The translations under genes and the position numbers were made by a program. This document shows, piece after piece, positions 52,656 to 62,499 of a stretch of 64,000 bases of DNA. Within the stretch, counting starts at the first letter, position 1; every line of letters begins with the position of its first letter. The notes below the pieces were generated by a model, which saw only the letters and a program-made list of their open reading frames with translations, made no database searches and was not told where the DNA came from. Location of the stretch: NCBI GenBank assembly GCA_963731665.1, contig CAVSWP010000013.1, positions 1 to 64,000 of the forward strand, read 5' to 3'. The stretch comes from Chersky-840 sp035604715. Lineage in GTDB: Bacteria > Actinomycetota > Acidimicrobiia > Acidimicrobiales > UBA8190.

Positions 52656-54076
52656 TCAGTAGGCGCGGGCCACCACCGCCACGAGATCGGCGTCCGGGCC
52701 GTCCTCGCCGGGCCCCGGGAGCGTGCCGTCGGGCCTGGTCAACAGGCGTACCGACACCCCGGCCCGGTTGAGCCGGGTCTCGCCGTCGCCCTCCAGTACC
52801 GAAGAGCGGAGCACGGCGAAACCGGTGCGGGTCGCCTCTTCGGCCTCCTCGATGGTCGCCACCTCGACGGTGCCGGCCACGCGCCGCTCGAGCGCCTCGG
52901 ACAACAGCGCCGCCTGGGCGTCGTCGAGAGCCCGGGTCACCGTCGCCTCGAGGCCGGCCAGCGCCGTGGGCGTCTTGGTCCCCGAGTCGCGGCGCACCAG
53001 CACCGCCTGACCCTGACTGAGCTCGCGCGGCCCGACCTCGACGCGCACCGGCACGCCCTTGAGTTCCCAGTCCACCACCCGGCGGCCGAACGAGGTCTCC
53101 AGGCGGGTGTCGAGCGTGGTCCGCAACCCGGCCGCCGACAGCTCCTCGGCGATGGCGGCGGCGCGCTCGGCGGCGCCGCCGCCGTCGCGCACGGCGAGCA
53201 CCACCACCTGCACCGGAGCCAGACGGGGGGGACGCGCAGCCCGGCGTCGTCGCCGTGCGCCATGACCAGAGCCCCCATGAGCCGGGTGGATGCCCCCCAC
53301 GAGGTCTGCCAGACGTGGTGTTCGTTCCCCGACTCGTCGAGGAAGGTGGTGTTGAACACCCGCGCGAAGTTCTGCCCCAGCTCGTGGCTGGTGCCCATCT
53401 GCAGCGCCTTGCCGTCGCGCATCATGGCCTCGCTGGTCCACGTGGTGGTGGCCCCCGAGAAGCGCTCGCCCTCGGTCTTGCGGCCCACCAGCACGGGCAC
53501 GGCGAGGACGTTGACCATGAAGTCCTCGTACACGTCGCGCAGGATGCGCAGGGCGAAGTCGCGGGCCTCGGGCTCCGTGGCGTGGGCGGTGTGGCCTTCC
53601 TGCCACAGGAATTCGGTGGTCCGCAGGAACAGGCGGGGACGCAGCTCCCAACGCACCACGTTCGCCCACTGGTTGATCAGGAACGGCAGGTCCCGGTAGC
53701 TCTGGATCCACTTGGAGAAATAGGCGTTGATGATGGTCTCGCTGGTGGGGCGCACCACCACGGGCTCGTCGAGCTCCTTGCCACCCCCGTGGGTGACCAC
53801 GGCGAGCTCGGGGCTGAAGCCCTCGACGTGGGCCGCTTCCCGTTGGAGATAGCTCTCGGGGATGAACAGGGGAAAGTAGGCGTTGGGGACGCCGGCGGCC
53901 TTGATGCGGGCGTCGAGCTCGGCTTGCATCCGCTCCCAGATCGAATAGCCGTAGGGGCGGATGACCATGGTGCCGCGCACGGGCCCGTTGTCGGCCAGCT
54001 CGGCTTTGGCCAGGACGTCTTGGTACCACTGGGGGAAGTCGGTCGCCTGTGAGGCGAGGATGCTCTTGCGGGCCAT
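52656..54076 (-). CDS. proS: Prolyl-tRNA synthetase (archaeal/ProS3-like), one frameshift
   Basis: Charges tRNA-Pro. Class II motifs are visible: RGTMVIRPYGYSIWE, VVRPTSETIINAYFSKW, WELRPRLFLRTTEFLWQEGH (motif 2) and STRLMGALVMAHGDDAG (motif 3). The anticodon-binding domain follows as LAPVQVVVLAVRD. Between them a run of seven Cs (about 53225-53231 on the plus strand as G) loses one base: the upstream frame reads LRVPPVW, whereas LRVPPRLAPVQ is expected. The corrected protein has 473 residues, close to the archaeal/eukaryote-like short form, which lacks the long bacterial editing insert. A sequence error is likely because the gene is essential. Confidence 0.93.
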
Positions 54077-54309
54077 GGTCCACAGGATGCTACGGCCTGG
54101 CGGCGGCGTTCCCGGGGCTCCGGCGCCACCGTGCGCGCCGCGTGGTGGCGCACCTCGGGCGGGCGGGGGAGATGTGTCGCCCCGGGTCCCCGAGCGGTGC
54201 CCGAGCGCCGCGCCCGACGTCCTCGACGGCCCCGGTGCACCTCCGAGCACGGGCCTCCGAGGCGCTCGTCGTGGCCGCCGGCGCCCGAAGGCCGGCGGAG
54301 GGTGGCTGA

Positions 54310-54315
54310 TATACT
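54310..54315 (+). promoter_or_regulatory. Putative -10 box of the rimP-nusA operon
   Basis: TATACT, the most AT-rich hexamer in the 356-nt gap between the divergent proS and rimP. No good -35 is seen 17 nt upstream. It would give a leader of about 110 nt. The rest of the gap (54077-54300) shows nothing that I can name. Confidence 0.5.
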
Positions 54316-54352
54316 TGCTCCGCTGTTCATTCCGGGGGGTGAAGGTGCGTTG

Positions 54353-54376
54353 AAGCGTGGGCGGCAGCCCACGCTT
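54353..54376 (+). promoter_or_regulatory. Perfect 10-bp hairpin in the rimP leader
   Basis: AAGCGTGGGC and GCCCACGCTT enclose loop GGCA. It lies 57 nt upstream of the rimP start and about 30 nt after the probable transcription start. The following bases (CTGCTTTC) are pyrimidine-rich but not a clean T run. It could be an attenuator that lets NusA control its own operon (inference). Confidence 0.5.
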
Positions 54377-54432
54377 CTGCTTTCACCGGCCGGACCAGAG
54401 TCGAGGCGACGAGCCACGGAGGGACGAGGGAG

Positions 54433-54998
54433 GTGGACGATCAGGTGGATGACGAGCTCTCTGACCTGCTCGCGTCCACCGTCGGCCCCCTGGACCTCGA
54501 GCTCGTGGACATCGAGCGACGCTCGAACGCGGTCCGCGTCGTGGTCGACCGGGCGGGGGGAGTCGACCTCGAGGCGATCGCCGCCGCCACCCGCGCCGTG
54601 TCAGCGGCGCTCGACAGCCATGACCCGTTCCCGGGCCAGCGCTACACCCTCGAGGTGTCGAGCCCGGGGGTAGAGCGGAGGTTGCGCACGGCGCGACACT
54701 TCCAGAGCGCCGTCGGTGAGAAGGTCAGCGTCCGGACGTTGGCCGGGGGCCAGGGTGAGCGTCGCGTCACGGGCCGGTTGGCCGGGGCCGATGCCGAGGG
54801 TTTCGTCCTCAGTGCCGACGACCTGCCCGGGGGCGAGCGACGCTTCTCCTACGACGAGATCGAGCGGGCGCGCACCGTGTTCGAATGGGGTACATCGTCG
54901 CGCCCCGCCCCGCCCAAGGGCCGTCCCCCGAGCCAGGGGGCACGCTCCGCGCGCGCCGCGGGGACCAAGACGGCGGGGAGCAAGAAGGTGGCGACGTC

Positions 54999-55002
<4 letters not shown>
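54433..55002 (+). CDS. rimP: Ribosome maturation factor RimP
   Basis: Helps 30S subunit maturation. The N-terminal domain reads VGPLDLELVDIERRSNAVRV, VDLEAIAAATRAVSAALD and YTLEVSSPGVERRLRTARHF, the family signature. The C-terminal Sm-like domain is VSVRTLAGGQGERRVTGRL. A basic Pro/Ser/Ala tail of about 35 residues ends it. It has 189 residues from GTG 54433, which overlaps GGGAGG; GTG 54445 has better spacing from the same GGGAGG. The stop overlaps nusA (GTGA). Confidence 0.94.
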
Positions 55003-56224
<1,222 letters not shown>

Positions 56225-56228
<4 letters not shown>

Positions 56229-56563
56229 CCCCCCGCCGTACGTGCGTCGGCTGCCGCCGGTGCGCCCCGCCCGAGGAGCTGGTCCGGCTGTCGCCGGGAA
56301 CCGACGGGGAAGTGGTGGTCGGTGCCGGGCCGGGTCGCGGAGCGTGGTTGTGCCGAGACTCGCCCCGGTGTCTCGATCAAGCCGAGCGTCGCCAGGCTCT
56401 CGGGCGGGCGCTGCGTGCCGAGGTCGTGCCCGCAGCGGTCGAGCGCCTGCGGAGGCGGCTCGAAGGCGGTGCCCCGTCCGGCGAAGGCGGTGCCCATGTG
56501 TGCGAGGATGGTGGGTCGGGCCCGTTACCGGGCTCGCCCCCGGACGAACAAGAAGGACCGTAG
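56225..56563 (+). CDS. ylxR: YlxR (DUF448) RNA-binding protein, start codon unclear
   Basis: A small nucleic-acid-binding protein found between nusA and infB. The conserved motif is RRTCVGCRRCAPPEELVRL, then GRGAWLCRDSPRCLDQA and ALGRALRAEVVP. The frame has no ATG or GTG before the conserved cysteine motif; its first GTG is at 56312, inside the domain, and the frame opens after a stop at 56108. GTA at 56225 overlaps the nusA stop, in the place where a GTG would be expected. Either a non-standard start is used, or one base is wrong in the CCCCCC run at 56229-56234. The tail is Gly/Pro-rich. infB begins 7 nt after the stop. Confidence 0.8.
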
Positions 56564-56569
56564 GAGCCC

Positions 56570-59355
56570 TTGCCGAAGAAGATACGCGTCTACGAGCTGG
56601 CACGTGAGCTCGGCCTGACCAACAAAGAGGCCCTCGACCTCTGCGTGTCGTTGGGCATCGGGGTGAAGAGCCACTCGTCCTCGATCGAGGACGCCCAGGC
56701 CGACCGCGTCCGCCGCAAGGCCGACAGCGAGGGGCTGCGTCGCGCCGTCCAGCCCGAGGAGCCGGTCGAGCAGAAGCCGGCCCGGGCCTCGTCGTCCCGG
56801 GCGGCCCGGGTCTCGTCGACCAGCACCGCCGGGGACTCCCCGGCGCTCCCGTCGACCCCTTCGGAGCCCCCGGCACCGGCGTCGAAGGCTCCGGCCTCGC
56901 CCGGTCCGCCGTCCCCGGGACCGGCTCCGGTGCCACCGCCCCCGGCCGCACCGGTGCCCGACCGCCAACGCCTGGTGACCAGCCGCCCCGCCAGCGAGGT
57001 CTCGCCCGCCCCGCCCCCGATCCGCCCGACCGCCCCCGCCCCGCGCCCGGCGGCGCCCGCCGCCCCGCGTCCGCGGCGGCGGCGGCCCCGGCGGCCGCGC
57101 CCCCCGACCTCGGGGCGCCACCGCGGCCCGCGCCGGGCGCCGCGCCTCCTCCCCGCGTCCGTCCCCCCATGAGCTCGTCGGGCCGTCCCATCCCTCCGCC
57201 GCCCGGCCCCCCGCGGGCCAATTCGGGCCGTCCCATCCCCCCGCCCCCGGGGCGGCGGGCCCCGGCCGGTGGCCCGCGCCCGGGCGCCGTCCCCAGCGGT
57301 CCCGGTGGCCGACCGGGCATGGGGGGCACGCGACCGGGCGGTGGCCCTCCCGGTCGGGGAGGTCCCGGAGGGGGTGGTGGCTTCGGGGGTCGCCCCGGTG
57401 GCGGTGGCGGTTTTGCCGGCCGTCCCGGAGGGGGGCCCCCCCCGCCCGGCTTGCGCGGTGGCCCCGGGGGACGAGGCCGTCCCCCCCAGCGCCGGCCTCG
57501 CCGTCGCCGTCGCAACCTCGAGGAGCTCGAGCCGACCCAGCTCACGACGTACACGCCGTCCAATGCCCCCGTGCCCGACTTCGAGGTCATCGTGGAACGC
57601 GGCTCCACGCCGCGTGAGCTCGGGCCCAAGCTCAACCGTTCCGCCGGGGACGTGATCCGGTTCTTGTTGCTCCAGGGCGAGATGGTCACCGCCGCCCAGT
57701 CGCTCAGCGACGACATGATCGAGCTGTTCGCGGCGGAGATCGGGGCCCAGATCCGCCTGGTCGACCGGGGCGAGGAGCAAGAGGCCGAGCTCCAGGCCAA
57801 GTACTTCGAAGAGGAAGAAGAAGAGCGCGAGGAGGACCTGAGGCCCCGGCCCCCGGTCGTCACCGTCATGGGCCACGTCGACCACGGCAAGACGCTTCTC
57901 CTCGACCGTATCCGGTCGGCCAACGTGGTGGCCGGCGAAGCCGGCGGCATCACCCAGCACATCGGCGCGTACCAGACCGAAGCCGGGGGCCACCGCATCA
58001 CCTTCATCGACACCCCCGGCCACGAGGCCTTCACCGCCATGCGGGCCCGCGGGGCCGAGGTCACCGACATCGTGGTCCTCGTGGTGGCCGCCGACGACGG
58101 AGTCATGCCCCAGACCGTCGAGGCCATCGCCCACGCCCGGGCTGCCGGGGTCCCCATCGTCGTCGCCCTCAACAAGATCGACCGCGGCGACGCCGATGTG
58201 AACCGCGTGCTGCAGCAGCTGTCCGAGCAGGGTCTCACGCCCGAGGCGTGGGGTGGGGACACCATCGTGGTCCAGGTCTCCGCCCTCCAGGGCCAGGGGA
58301 TCGACGAGCTCCTCGAGCAGCTCGCCGTGGTGGCCGAGCTCGAAGAGCTCCAAGCCAGCCCCGAGGCGCGTGGGCGTGGGGTGGTCCTCGAGGCGAACCT
58401 CGAGTCGGGTCGGGGGCCGGTGGCCACGGTGATCGTCCAGAGCGGGACGCTGCGGGTCGGTGATCCGGTGGTGGCCGGCGCCGCCTGGGGCAAGGTGAAG
58501 GCCCTCATCGACGACCGCGGCGAGCAGGTCAAAGAAGCACCCCCCTCGACACCGGTGCAGGTACTGGGTTTCTCCGAGCCCCCCGCCGCCGGGGACGAGT
58601 TCCGCGTCACCAGCGACCAGACCACGGCCCGGACCATCGGCGAGACCCGCGAGCATCGCTACCGGGTCGCCGGTCACGCCCCGTCACCCACCGCGCCGGG
58701 CGCCAAGCTCGAGGACCTCTTCGAGCAGATCCAGAGGGGCGAGGCCGCCACCCTCAACCTGATCCTCAAGGCCGACGTCCAGGGCACCTTGGAAGCCATC
58801 ACCGACAGCCTGCGCCGGCTCGAGCGGCCCGACGTCAAGCTGAGCTTCGTGCACCGGGGCGTGGGCGGGATCTCCGAGTACGACGTCCAGCTGGCGGTGG
58901 CGTCCAACGCCACGATCATCGGGTTCAACGTCCGGCCCGACCGCCGCGCCCGCGAGATGGCGGTGGAGCGCGGCGTGGGCATCCGGACCTACGAGGTCAT
59001 CTACAAACTCCTCGAGGACATCGAGGCGGCCATGGTGGGCATGCTGGCCCCGGAATTCGAAGAGATCGTCACGGGCGAGGCCGAGGTGCGCGAGGTGTTC
59101 CGCGTGCCGCGCATCGGCGCCGTGGCCGGCTGCTACGTGCGCGACGGCGTGATCACGCGCGGTTCGAAGGTCCGCTTCCTGCGCGAGGGCGTGGTGATCT
59201 GGAAGGGCGCCATCAACTCGTTGCGCCGCTTCAAGGACGACGTGCGCGAGGTGCAGGCCGGCTTCGAATGCGGAATCGGGCTTTCGGACTTCCAGGACCT
59301 CAAAGAGGGCGACATCATCGAGACCTTCGAGGAGCGGGAGATCCCCCGGACCTGA
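56570..59355 (+). CDS. infB: Translation initiation factor IF-2, one frameshift
   Basis: A GTPase that places fMet-tRNA on the ribosome. The start is TTG 56570, 6 nt after TAGGAG, opening PKKIRVYELARELGLTNKEA. A very long Pro/Ala/Gly/Arg-rich linker runs from about residue 70 to 310, including GGGGGFGGRPGGGGGF. In it one base is missing near 57070, in the run GCCGCCCCGCG; the next frame continues ASAAAAAPAAAPPDLG. G1 is GHVDHGKT, G3 DTPGHEAF, G4 LNKIDRGDAD. C-terminal domains end EEREIPRT. It is about 928 residues when corrected. A sequence error is the likely explanation. Confidence 0.94.
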
Positions 59356-59491
59356 GCGTCGGGCCGGTGGACCGGGTCCGGGGCCCTCGACCGCGACACC
59401 TCGAGCCGGTCGTGGACGGCGCGGCGCGGTGCCGGCGACGCGCGGCGACGGGGAGGACCTGTGCCGGCCCAGTGGCAGAGGAGGCAGCGCA

Positions 59492-59902
59492 ATGCCCGGA
59501 CGTCGGCGCGAGAAGAAGGGGCCCGCGCCCTATCCCCGCACGGCCCGGGTCAACGAGGTCCTGCGCGAGGTGGTGGCCGAAGCCCTCGAACGGATGGCCG
59601 ACACCGACGACCGACTGCGCCTTCTCACCGTGACCGCCGTCGACATCACGCCCGACCTCTCCCGGGCCACGGTGTACCTCAGCTCTCTGCCCCCGCCCGC
59701 CGTCGAGGCCCTGGCCGAACAGCGCACCCAGCTCCAGAAGACGATCGGGCGCCAGGTACGGATGAAGCGCACGCCCCTGCTCGAATTCGAGCCGGACCCC
59801 GCCGTGGCCCACGGGCTGCGGGTGGAGGAGATCCTTCGCAACCTGCGGGAGTCCACCGGTGATGCCGACGGCCCGGGAGGTGACGATGCCCCACCCCGGT
59901 AG
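59492..59902 (+). CDS. rbfA: Ribosome-binding factor A
   Basis: A KH-type 30S maturation factor. Typical text is TARVNEVLREVVAEALERM, LLTVTAVDITPDLSRATVYLS, and RTQLQKTIGRQVRMKRTPLLEFEPDPAVAHGLRVEEIL, including the family's P-x-L-x-F region. It has 136 residues. ATG 59492 follows AGAGGAGGCAGCGCA. It overlaps the truB start by 17 nt. Confidence 0.95.
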   Translation: MPGRRREKKGPAPYPRTARVNEVLREVVAEALERMADTDDRLRLLTVTAVDITPDLSRATVYLSSLPPPAVEALAEQRTQLQKTIGRQVRMKRTPLLEFEPDPAVAHGLRVEEILRNLRESTGDADGPGGDDAPPR

Positions 59903-60788
59903 CGGGGCCGAGACCATGGGGATGGTGGTGGTGGACAAAGAAGCCGGTTGGACCTCGCACGACGCCGTGGCCCGTTGCCGGCGGATCTTCTCCCAGCGGC
60001 GCGTGGGCCACGCCGGGACGCTCGATCCCGATGCCACCGGGGTGCTTCTGGTGGGCCTGGGTCGTTTCACCCGCATGCTCCGGTTCGTCACCGGACTGCA
60101 GAAGTCGTACCAGGCCGAGGTCGTGCTGGGGCGCGCCACCACCACGCTCGACGCCTCGGGCGAGGTCACCGGGACCTGGGACATGTCCGGTGTCACCCTC
60201 GCCGAGGTGCGCACGGCGGCGGCCACGCTCACCGGCGTCGTCGACCAGATCCCTCCCATGGTGTCGGCGCGCAAGGTGGGGGGGCGCCGGTTGCACGAGC
60301 TGGCCCGGGCCGGGATCGAAGTCGAGCGCGCCGCCCGCCCGGTCACGGTCGACCGCTTCGACGTCATGGAGCCCGCCAACGGCGAGACCGGCGTGTTCCG
60401 CATCGAGGTGGACTGTTCGACGGGCACCTATGTCCGGGTGCTGGCCGCCGACCTGGGTGAGGCCCTCGGCGGCGGCGCCCACCTGCGCCACTTGCGTCGC
60501 ACGCGCATCGGCTCGTTCACCGTCGATCAGGCCCACACCCTGGGGACGGTCACCGACGCCCACGTCCTCGCCCCGGCGGACGCGCTGCGCGACCTGCCGC
60601 AGGTGGCACTCGACGGCGAGATGGCGCGCTCGGTCTCGCACGGGCTGGCACTCGACAAGGTGTCGGTGGGAGCACCCGGCGACGGCCCCTGGGCCCTGCT
60701 CGACGAGCGTGGTGCGCTCATGGCGGTGTACGAGGCCACGGGGACCGATCGCATGGTGGCGGCGTGCGTGCTCGTCGACAACCGGTGA
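59886..60788 (+). CDS. truB: tRNA pseudouridine(55) synthase
   Basis: Makes pseudouridine 55 in the T-loop of tRNAs. The catalytic aspartate lies in HAGTLDPDATGVLL. Other blocks are VVVDKEAGWTSHDAVA, SYQAEVVLGRATTTLD and GTYVRVLAADLGEALGGGAHL. It has 300 residues with a PUA-like C-terminal domain. ATG 59886 has GGGAGGTGA just upstream, inside the rbfA end; an earlier ATG 59862 is in frame but lacks a ribosome binding site. Confidence 0.95.
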   Translation: MPHPGSGAETMGMVVVDKEAGWTSHDAVARCRRIFSQRRVGHAGTLDPDATGVLLVGLGRFTRMLRFVTGLQKSYQAEVVLGRATTTLDASGEVTGTWDMSGVTLAEVRTAAATLTGVVDQIPPMVSARKVGGRRLHELARAGIEVERAARPVTVDRFDVMEPANGETGVFRIEVDCSTGTYVRVLAADLGEALGGGAHLRHLRRTRIGSFTVDQAHTLGTVTDAHVLAPADALRDLPQVALDGEMARSVSHGLALDKVSVGAPGDGPWALLDERGALMAVYEATGTDRMVAACVLVDNR

Positions 60789-60823
60789 CGGTGCGCCCCA
60801 TGGGGGCCCCAGACGGCTGCGGG

Positions 60824-60829
60824 TAACCT
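60824..60829 (+). promoter_or_regulatory. Putative -10 box of ribF
   Basis: TAACCT ends 7 nt before the GTG start of ribF. It falls in the 48-nt gap after truB. Confidence 0.4.
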
Positions 60830-60836
60830 CGGGCCC

Positions 60837-61799
60837 GTGGAGGTCGTCGACGGTCCCGAACACTGCACGGCGCCCGCGGGCGGCTCGGCGGTCACCATCG
60901 GGGCCTACGACGGTGTGCATCTGGGCCATCGCCACCTGTTGGGCGAGCTTCGCCGGCGCGCCCAGCAAGGCCATCTCGAAAGCGTCGTCGTCACCTTCGA
61001 CCGCCATCCGGCCACCGTGGTCCGGCCCCAGTCGGCACCGCCCATCCTCACCGACCGCGAGCAGAAGCTCGAGCTCCTGGCCTCGGCGGGGATCGACCGG
61101 ACCCTGGTGGTGCGGTTCGACGAGGAGCGCGCCCAGGAGAGCGCCGAGGAGTTCGTGCTCGAGGTTCTCGTCGAGGCCCTGGGAGCGCGCCTGGTGGTGG
61201 TGGGGGAGGACTTCCACTTCGGGCACGGTCGCGCCGGCAACGTGGGCCTGCTCACCGAGATGGGCTCGCGCCACGGGTTCGACGTGGTCGGGGTGTCGCT
61301 GGAGCTCGACGCCTCGCACCAGGCGGTGTCGTCGACCCGGATCCGCCAACTGCTCGCCGCCGGCGACGTCGCCGCCGCCGCCGAGCTGCTGGGGCGCCCG
61401 CATCAGGTCCGGGGGGTGGTCGTCCACGGTGACGGCCGAGGCGGCGCCGATCTCGGCTTCCCCACCGCCAACGTGGCCGTGCCCGAGGGGGTGGCCATGC
61501 CCGGGGAGGGCATCTACGCCTGTTGGTACGAGCGGCCCGACGGGTCGGTCCACGCTGCCGCCGCCTCCCTGGGACGGCGCCCGACGTTTCACGCCTCGGC
61601 CGACGCCCCGGTGCTCGAGGTGTTCCTGCTGGACTTCACCGGCGACCTCTACGGTGAGCCGGCCCGGGTGTCGTTCGTCACCCACCTGCGCGACGAGCGG
61701 CGTTTCGACTCCACCGCCGAGCTGGTCCGGCAGATGACCGACGACGTCGAGGCGGCGCGCGCCGTGCTCGGGCCCAGCGTCGAGCGACCCGGGCCCTGA
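60837..61799 (+). CDS. ribF: Bifunctional riboflavin kinase/FAD synthetase
   Basis: Makes FMN and FAD from riboflavin. The N-terminal adenylyltransferase domain has TIGAYDGVHLGHRHLLGEL, VVGEDFHFGHGRAGNV and SSTRIRQLLAAGDV. The C-terminal flavokinase domain has GVVVHGDGRGGADLGFPTANV and VFLLDFTGDLYG. It has 320 residues. The GTG start has no Shine-Dalgarno, matching a leaderless message. In E. coli and others ribF also follows truB-rpsO-like genes, so the setting is conserved. Confidence 0.96.
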   Translation: MEVVDGPEHCTAPAGGSAVTIGAYDGVHLGHRHLLGELRRRAQQGHLESVVVTFDRHPATVVRPQSAPPILTDREQKLELLASAGIDRTLVVRFDEERAQESAEEFVLEVLVEALGARLVVVGEDFHFGHGRAGNVGLLTEMGSRHGFDVVGVSLELDASHQAVSSTRIRQLLAAGDVAAAAELLGRPHQVRGVVVHGDGRGGADLGFPTANVAVPEGVAMPGEGIYACWYERPDGSVHAAAASLGRRPTFHASADAPVLEVFLLDFTGDLYGEPARVSFVTHLRDERRFDSTAELVRQMTDDVEAARAVLGPSVERPGP

Positions 61800-61983
61800 C
61801 CGACACCGACGTGGGCCCCCAGCCAGGGCCTCGTCCTCGAGGCTTCGGTGGCGTCGGCGGGTCGGGATCGGCCCTGCTAGAGTACGGTCCCAGCCGGGAC
61901 GCCGTCCCGGTCGGATCCGGGCCGGGGCGGACGTGCGTCATCGCCCGACCGCCTTTGCACTCCTCCGAGGTCGTTCCCCCCAT

Positions 61984-62241
61984 ATGGCCGAAAAGTCCGC
62001 GACGATCGCCGAACATCGCCTGCACGAGACCGATACGGGCTCGCCCGAAGTGCAGATCGCGCTCCTCACCGAGCGCATCTCCCTTCTCACCGAGCACCTG
62101 AAGATCCACAAGGGCGACCATCACACCCGGCGAGGCCTGATGAAGCTCATCGGCCGACGGCGCAGGCTGCTCGACTACGTGCGGGACAACGACGTCGAGC
62201 GGTATCGCTCGATCATCGGCCGGCTCGGCATTCGTCGGTAA
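61984..62241 (+). CDS. rpsO: 30S ribosomal protein S15
   Basis: Binds the central domain of 16S rRNA early in assembly. The sequence TGSPEVQIALLTERISLLTEHL, KIHKGDHHTRRGLM and RRRRLLDYVRDND is diagnostic. It has 85 residues with MAEKSATIAEHRLHE at the front. The 184-nt gap after ribF contains TAGAGT (61879-61884), a possible -10 with a leader of about 95 nt where S15 might bind its own message, as known in other bacteria. Confidence 0.98.
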   Translation: MAEKSATIAEHRLHETDTGSPEVQIALLTERISLLTEHLKIHKGDHHTRRGLMKLIGRRRRLLDYVRDNDVERYRSIIGRLGIRR

Positions 62242-62314
62242 GGCAGCCGGCCCCCGGGTCGGCCACCGGCCGGAACGGGAGCCACCTCGGGTGGGAACGT
62301 CCCGCCCGGGCAGA

Positions 62315-62331
62315 GGGCGGACAGTCCGCCC
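62315..62331 (+). promoter_or_regulatory. Hairpin between rpsO and pnp
   Basis: GGGCGGA and TCCGCCC form a 7-bp stem with a 3-nt loop, 74 nt after the rpsO stop. The whole gap 62242-62499 is GC-rich and also holds the palindrome GTGGTCGACCAC. In other bacteria this gap is the site of RNase III cleavage and PNPase autoregulation. Confidence 0.4.
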
Positions 62332-62499
62332 GACAGACCAGGGCACTTGGCCAGCGGTCAGCTGCCAGTCGCCGGTCACCTGCGCCGCGTTGCGCCACCA
62401 CCGATCGCTTCGACCGGGTCGGTCGGGGCAACGACGAGCGAGAGGTGGTCGACCACTGGGAACTGGCCTGGCGAGGTGTCCTCGAGAAATGAGGAGACC

